Assembly (NCBI GenBank): GCA_036374835.1
Contig: DASUTB010000028.1
Location: 1 to 6,943, forward strand
Reading direction: 5' to 3'
Source of the DNA: DASUTB01 sp036374835
GTDB taxonomy: Bacteria; Actinomycetota; Actinomycetes; Jiangellales; Jiangellaceae
Length of the DNA stretch: 6,943 nucleotides
How positions within the stretch are numbered: the stretch's first letter is position 1; each line of letters opens with the position of its first letter. The notes beneath the pieces are model-generated. The model was given only the letters and a program-made list of their open reading frames with translations, made no database searches and was not told the DNA's origin. Positions 5,741-6,943 of this stretch are shown here, piece after piece. The position numbers and the translations under genes are program-made.

Positions 5741-6943
5741 ATGCGGGCAATGGACACGGCAGATCAGCGGCCGGCGACTGCACCACGCCCGTCCGGACCG
5801 GTGGCTGCGCCGGCCAGGGGAGACACCCGGCTGCTGACCCGTCCGTTCGTGCTGCTCATGGTGTCCGACCTTGCCTATTTCACCGCGATGAGCCTGATGA
5901 TTCCGCTCGTGCCGCTGTATGCGGCCGGTGAGCTCGGCGCCGGTGCAGCGGGAGTGGGTATCGCCGTCGGTGCGTATGCGGTCGTCGCCCTGGTGCTGCG
6001 GCCCGTGGCCGGATGGCAGAGCGATCGGTGGGGACGGCGGCCGCTGCTCGTCGGCGGAGCGTTGCTCGCCGCGGTGGCGGTCGGCGCCCAGGGCTTCGCC
6101 GACCAGCTCACCGTGCTGATCGCGATGCGGTTGCTGCTCGGCGTCGCCGACGGGATGTTCTTCGTGGCCACCTTTGCGGCTCTGGCCGACGTTGCACCGC
6201 CCGGACGCTCCGGTGAGGCGCTGAGCTTCGGCTCTCTTGCCCTGTACCTAGGCATCGCCGGCGGACCGCTGCTCGGCGAGACGTTGCTCGGGGTCGGCGG
6301 TTTCGACCTGGCCTGGGCGGCGGCCGCAGGGCTGATGCTGGCAGCGGCCGCGGCTGCGGTGGGCGTGGGCGAGCCCGGAACCCCGCGTCCGGATGCGCCG
6401 TGGCAAGGGTTCGTCCACCGCACCGCGCTCGGGCCCGGCCTGCTGCTGGCGGCCGGCATCGGCGGGATGACGGGCTTCTTCGCGTTCGTCGCGCTGTACT
6501 CGCGTGAGCTGGGTCTGGCCGACTCGGGCACCGTCATGCTCGTGTTCGGCGGGATCGTCGTAGGACTACGCGTAGTGTTCGCCAAGTTGCCCGACCGCGT
6601 CCCCCCGATGCCGCTCACCGCGGTGTCGCTGACGCTGTGCGCGCTGGGCCTCGTGACGGTCAGCACCGTGGGCAGCGTTGCCGGCCTCTTCGCTGGGACG
6701 GCGGTGCTCGCCGTCGGTGTGGCGTTCTTGACTCCCGCAGTGTTCGCCGCCGTATACAGCCGGGTGCCGCCGGCCGAGCGAGGATCGGCGGCAGGCACGA
6801 CGACACTGTGCGTGGACATCGCCTTCGGCGGAGGTCCGATGGTCTTCGGAGTCGTCGCCGCTGCGGGCGGGATACCTGCCGCCTACGCTGCGGCCGGCCT
6901 CGTCGCCGGAATCGCGGCGGCGGCCGCCGCGGTGAGTCGGCGG
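5741..6943 (+). CDS. MFS transporter, 3' end missing
   Basis: This is a major facilitator superfamily exporter, open in frame to the window edge (401 codons from ATG 5741). A Pro/Ala-rich cytoplasmic tail of about 33 residues precedes TM1 (about 35-60). The loop between TM2 and TM3 carries motif A, G91-W-Q-S-D95-R-W-G-R-R100. TM5 has a motif C-like GIAGGPLLG (171-179), typical of proton-coupled exporters. Twelve helices can be laid out, the last at about 377-397. The protein then reads SRR, so probably only a short tail and the stop are missing. The equivalent loop between TM8 and TM9 (RVVFAKLPDR) is a degenerate motif A without GRR. Starts at GTG 5732 and ATG 5750 are also in frame. ATG 5741 is preferred because AAGGG (5725-5729) is too close to the GTG but 11 bases from this ATG. 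The gene follows the LAL regulator by 91 nt. Drug or sugar/metabolite efflux is plausible; the substrate is unknown. Confidence 0.9.
   Translation, partial: MRAMDTADQRPATAPRPSGPVAAPARGDTRLLTRPFVLLMVSDLAYFTAMSLMIPLVPLYAAGELGAGAAGVGIAVGAYAVVALVLRPVAGWQSDRWGRRPLLVGGALLAAVAVGAQGFADQLTVLIAMRLLLGVADGMFFVATFAALADVAPPGRSGEALSFGSLALYLGIAGGPLLGETLLGVGGFDLAWAAAAGLMLAAAAAAVGVGEPGTPRPDAPWQGFVHRTALGPGLLLAAGIGGMTGFFAFVALYSRELGLADSGTVMLVFGGIVVGLRVVFAKLPDRVPPMPLTAVSLTLCALGLVTVSTVGSVAGLFAGTAVLAVGVAFLTPAVFAAVYSRVPPAERGSAAGTTTLCVDIAFGGGPMVFGVVAAAGGIPAAYAAAGLVAGIAAAAAAVSRR

Noticed and set aside
5875..6819. 314-codon open frame on the minus strand opposite the MFS gene
   Set aside because: The translation is a Ser/Thr/Pro/Ala-rich shadow, and the plus strand has a continuous twelve-helix MFS protein with motif A.
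1..6943. tRNA/rRNA genes, insertion sequences, CRISPR arrays, toxin-antitoxin or phage-defence modules
   Set aside because: I looked for these on both strands. Coding sequence fills nearly all of the window, and no repeat array, transposase-like frame or structured RNA gene was visible.

Overview
The window is a GC-rich chromosomal segment with strong G/C preference at third codon positions, several GTG starts and actinobacterial gene families: a PLDc_N/SHOCT membrane protein, a large ATP-binding LuxR (LAL) regulator, and DMT and MFS exporters. This points to an actinomycete, possibly a Mycobacterium/Nocardia-like lineage, but no ribosomal or other marker gene is present to confirm it. There are six protein genes, two of them cut by the window edges. 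I see no RNA gene, mobile element or CRISPR array.

Left part, minus strand (1-946): a two-gene, probably co-transcribed unit. A small membrane protein (PLDc_N-type helices plus a C-terminal SHOCT motif) is followed 50 nt later by a potassium channel of the pore-loop (Ion_trans_2) type with a canonical TVGYG filter. The channel gene runs off the left edge. The small gene's start is moved here from a TTG at 958 to a GTG at 946, because a perfect GGAGGT Shine-Dalgarno (SD) sequence begins inside that TTG.

Middle, plus strand (1116-2928): a divergent spacer of about 170 nt, then an alpha/beta hydrolase with a complete catalytic triad, then a ten-helix EamA/DMT exporter whose GTG start may be translated leaderless from a nearby -10 element.

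Right part, plus strand (2929-6943): a near-perfect 32-bp palindrome separates the DMT exporter from an 869-aa LAL regulator (Walker A and B at the N-terminus, HTH_LuxR at the C-terminus). After 91 nt an MFS exporter follows. It lacks its stop codon in the window but is probably nearly complete. Its promoter/ribosome-binding region carries an 11-bp-arm imperfect dyad.

A cautious reading is that the LAL protein is a one-component sensor/activator whose targets may include the flanking exporters, with the hydrolase possibly acting on a related small molecule. The substrates cannot be told from sequence. The individual genes belong to known families. The less ordinary material is in the short intergenic regions: the 32-bp palindrome, the dyad before the MFS gene, the small hairpin over the channel start, and the possible leaderless start.
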